Shown: in pieces, positions 5,830-7,120 of the stretch | How the letters are laid out: the number at the start of each line of letters is the position of its first letter | Numbering within the stretch: position 1 is the stretch's first letter | NCBI GenBank assembly: GCA_033720735.1 | Contig: JAWWBX010000228.1 | Coordinates: 1-7,120 of the forward strand | Direction: 5' to 3' | DNA from: B8-G4 sp033720735 | Lineage (GTDB): Bacteria > Bacteroidota > Bacteroidia > Chitinophagales > Saprospiraceae | Length of the DNA: 7,120 nucleotides | Notes under the pieces: generated by a model | Database searches by the model: none | What the model saw: only the letters and a program-made list of their open reading frames with translations | Told to the model about the DNA's origin: nothing | Made by a program: the position numbers and the translations under genes

Positions 5830-7005
5830 TCAGTACCGCAGGACGGCTCCGGAGGCATGCACCTCAACAGCATGTCCGGCGCGTGGCTGTACCCGGCCGA
5901 TGACCTTCGCGTCGATACCGAAGTCACGCGCAATGTTGATGGCCCCCGGAGCATGTGCTTCCGGCAGGTAGATCTCCATTCTGATCCCCATATTGAAGAC
6001 CTGGTACATCTCTTTCCAGTCCGCACCCGATTCCTGTTGGATCAGCTGGAAAACGGGTGGCACTTCGGGCAGGGCATCTTTTTTCGCCATCAATGGCTCT
6101 GGCAAAAACTTGGAGACCTTGGTTTGCCCCCCTCCCGTGCAGTGGATCAGTCCGTGCACGTGATCCCCGATCTCGGCAAACACCCTGGTCAGCACTGGAA
6201 GGTAGGTCCTCGTCGGTGACAGCAGGAGTTTGCCAATCGTAACCGGCATCCCGTCGATTTCGATACGTTCATCGACACGCCGCGATCCGGAATAGACATA
6301 CGCAGCTGGTGTGGACGGATCGAAACTCTCGGGATACAAAGCAGCATAGTGTTTGCTCAGGACATCGTGCCGTGCCGAGGTCAACCCATTGCTGCCAATA
6401 CCGCTATTGTATGTATGCTCATAGGTCGCCTGTCCGTACGAAGCCAGGCCTACGATCACATCACCTTCCTGGATATCATTGACCAGGACGGCCTGCCGGG
6501 GCATGCGTCCAAACGCCGTAAATCCGACATCCACTGTGCGCACGATGTCTCCGACGTCAGCGGTTTCCCCACCGGCATGATCGATGGAAATACCCAGATC
6601 GCGCATGCGATCGCAGAATTCGACAGCCCCTTCGATAATGGCTGATAGCACTTCTCCCGGGATGCAGTGTTTGTTGCGCGTGATGGTATTCGAGATGAGA
6701 AAGGCATCGGTACAACCTACACAGCCCATATCGTCCAGATTCATCACGATCGCGTCCTGGGCAATGCCCTTCCAGACGCTGGTATCACCGGTCTCTCGCC
6801 AGTAGACATAGGCCAGGCTTGCCTTGGTACCTGCAGTATCCGCGTGCAGAATGGTGCAGTAGTCGGGATCTCCGGCACCAATGTCCGGCAGGATCTTGCA
6901 GAAGGCATTGGGGAACAAGCCTTTATCGAGGTGTTTGATCGCGCTGTGCACTTCATCCTTGGTGGCGCTGACCCCTCTGGCTGAGTAGCGTTGACTGTCT
7001 GACAA
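5830..7005 (-). CDS. purM: Phosphoribosylformylglycinamidine cyclo-ligase (AIR synthase), Bacteroidota type
   Basis: The enzyme uses ATP to close FGAM into 5-aminoimidazole ribotide in purine synthesis. The 391 residues match the long Bacteroidota form rather than the 345-residue E. coli form. PurM/PurL-superfamily motifs are intact: ILHADTAGTK (52-61), AQDAIVMNLDD (82-92), GGETADVGD (145-153), GDVIVGLASYGQATYE (181-196) and GSNGLTSARHD (204-214). The C-terminal half holds LSPTRTY, HCTGGGQTKV and ESGADWKEMYQVFNMGIRMEIY, all typical of this subfamily. The start is TTG (7003-7005). It puts MSDSQRYSARGVSATKDEVH exactly where homologs begin, and the next in-frame ATG is near residue 88. The stop (TGA) abuts the stop of the convergent repeat-protein gene. 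Its divergence from classical PurM leaves a small chance of a related reaction. Confidence 0.93.
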   Translation of the reverse strand: MSDSQRYSARGVSATKDEVHSAIKHLDKGLFPNAFCKILPDIGAGDPDYCTILHADTAGTKASLAYVYWRETGDTSVWKGIAQDAIVMNLDDMGCVGCTDAFLISNTITRNKHCIPGEVLSAIIEGAVEFCDRMRDLGISIDHAGGETADVGDIVRTVDVGFTAFGRMPRQAVLVNDIQEGDVIVGLASYGQATYEHTYNSGIGSNGLTSARHDVLSKHYAALYPESFDPSTPAAYVYSGSRRVDERIEIDGMPVTIGKLLLSPTRTYLPVLTRVFAEIGDHVHGLIHCTGGGQTKVSKFLPEPLMAKKDALPEVPPVFQLIQQESGADWKEMYQVFNMGIRMEIYLPEAHAPGAINIARDFGIDAKVIGRVQPRAGHAVEVHASGAVLRY

Positions 7006-7027
7006 AACCGTGACGTTTAGTTGCGCA

Positions 7028-7035
7028 CAAAGCTA
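7028..7035 (-). promoter_or_regulatory. Putative -7 promoter box of purM (TAGCTTTG on the minus strand)
   Basis: Read on the minus strand, TAGCTTTG matches TAnnTTTG exactly and ends 22 bases before the TTG start, which would give a leader of about 15 bases. The upstream -33 region has only TTTC at a wide spacing (complement of 7061-7064), so the promoter is weakly supported. No purine riboswitch-like fold is visible in this short leader. Confidence 0.4.
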
Positions 7036-7058
7036 GTTGGTCTCCGAGGAAATTCTCT

Positions 7059-7120
7059 ATGAAACACTCCATTTATCCCACCCAAACGGCAATTCCTTTC
7101 ATATCACACCAACCTGAACA
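7059..7120 (+). CDS. Possible start of a gene running off the window
   Basis: An ATG at 7059 opens a frame that continues without a stop to the window end and begins MKHSIYPTQTAIPF. GAGGA (7046-7050) lies 8 bases upstream, the best Shine-Dalgarno-like site in the window. Only 20 residues are visible and I recognise no family. It would be divergent from purM, with 53 bases between their starts. It could equally be a chance open frame. Confidence 0.3.
   Translation, partial: MKHSIYPTQTAIPFISHQPE

Overview
The window looks like chromosomal DNA from a member of the Bacteroidota. The purM-type gene has the long, divergent form of AIR synthase typical of that phylum. Genes mostly lack a clear Shine-Dalgarno sequence. 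Exact matches to the Bacteroidetes -7 promoter box (TAnnTTTG) sit just ahead of the tRNA, purB and purM. The DNA is moderately GC-rich. I cannot place it to family from this sequence alone.

Layout. Positions 1-412 hold a tRNA-Arg(CCG) gene inside a palindrome-rich, non-coding patch. The patch contains two extra copies of the tRNA 3' end, GCAGGCAGGG direct repeats on both sides of the tRNA, and two hairpins that share a loop start and differ by one compensated base pair. Positions 413-814 (minus strand) encode a small orphan SUKH (SMI1/KNR4-like) protein. Positions 815-1341 are a 527-base stretch with no gene I can support. On the plus strand follow ppk1 (polyphosphate kinase, 1342-3480), purB (adenylosuccinate lyase, 3508-4839, 27 bases after ppk1) and a 309-residue Ala/Glu/Asp/Lys-rich helical repeat protein of LEA or apolipoprotein-like character (4900-5829). 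On the minus strand lies the purM-type AIR synthase (5830-7005). Its stop codon abuts the stop codon of the repeat protein with no bases between. At the right edge a possible divergent gene begins at 7059 and runs off the window.

How they work together. purB and purM both act in de novo purine synthesis: purM closes the imidazole ring, and purB acts at the SAICAR and adenylosuccinate steps. They lie on opposite strands and so are not one operon. ppk1 makes polyphosphate from ATP and probably shares a transcript with purB. The helical repeat protein is probably a stress, membrane or granule surface protein, but its role is unknown.

I did not find a clearly new multi-gene system. The parts most worth a second look are the tRNA-flanking repeat patch, the repeat protein beside ppk1/purB, and the zero-spacing convergent gene end.
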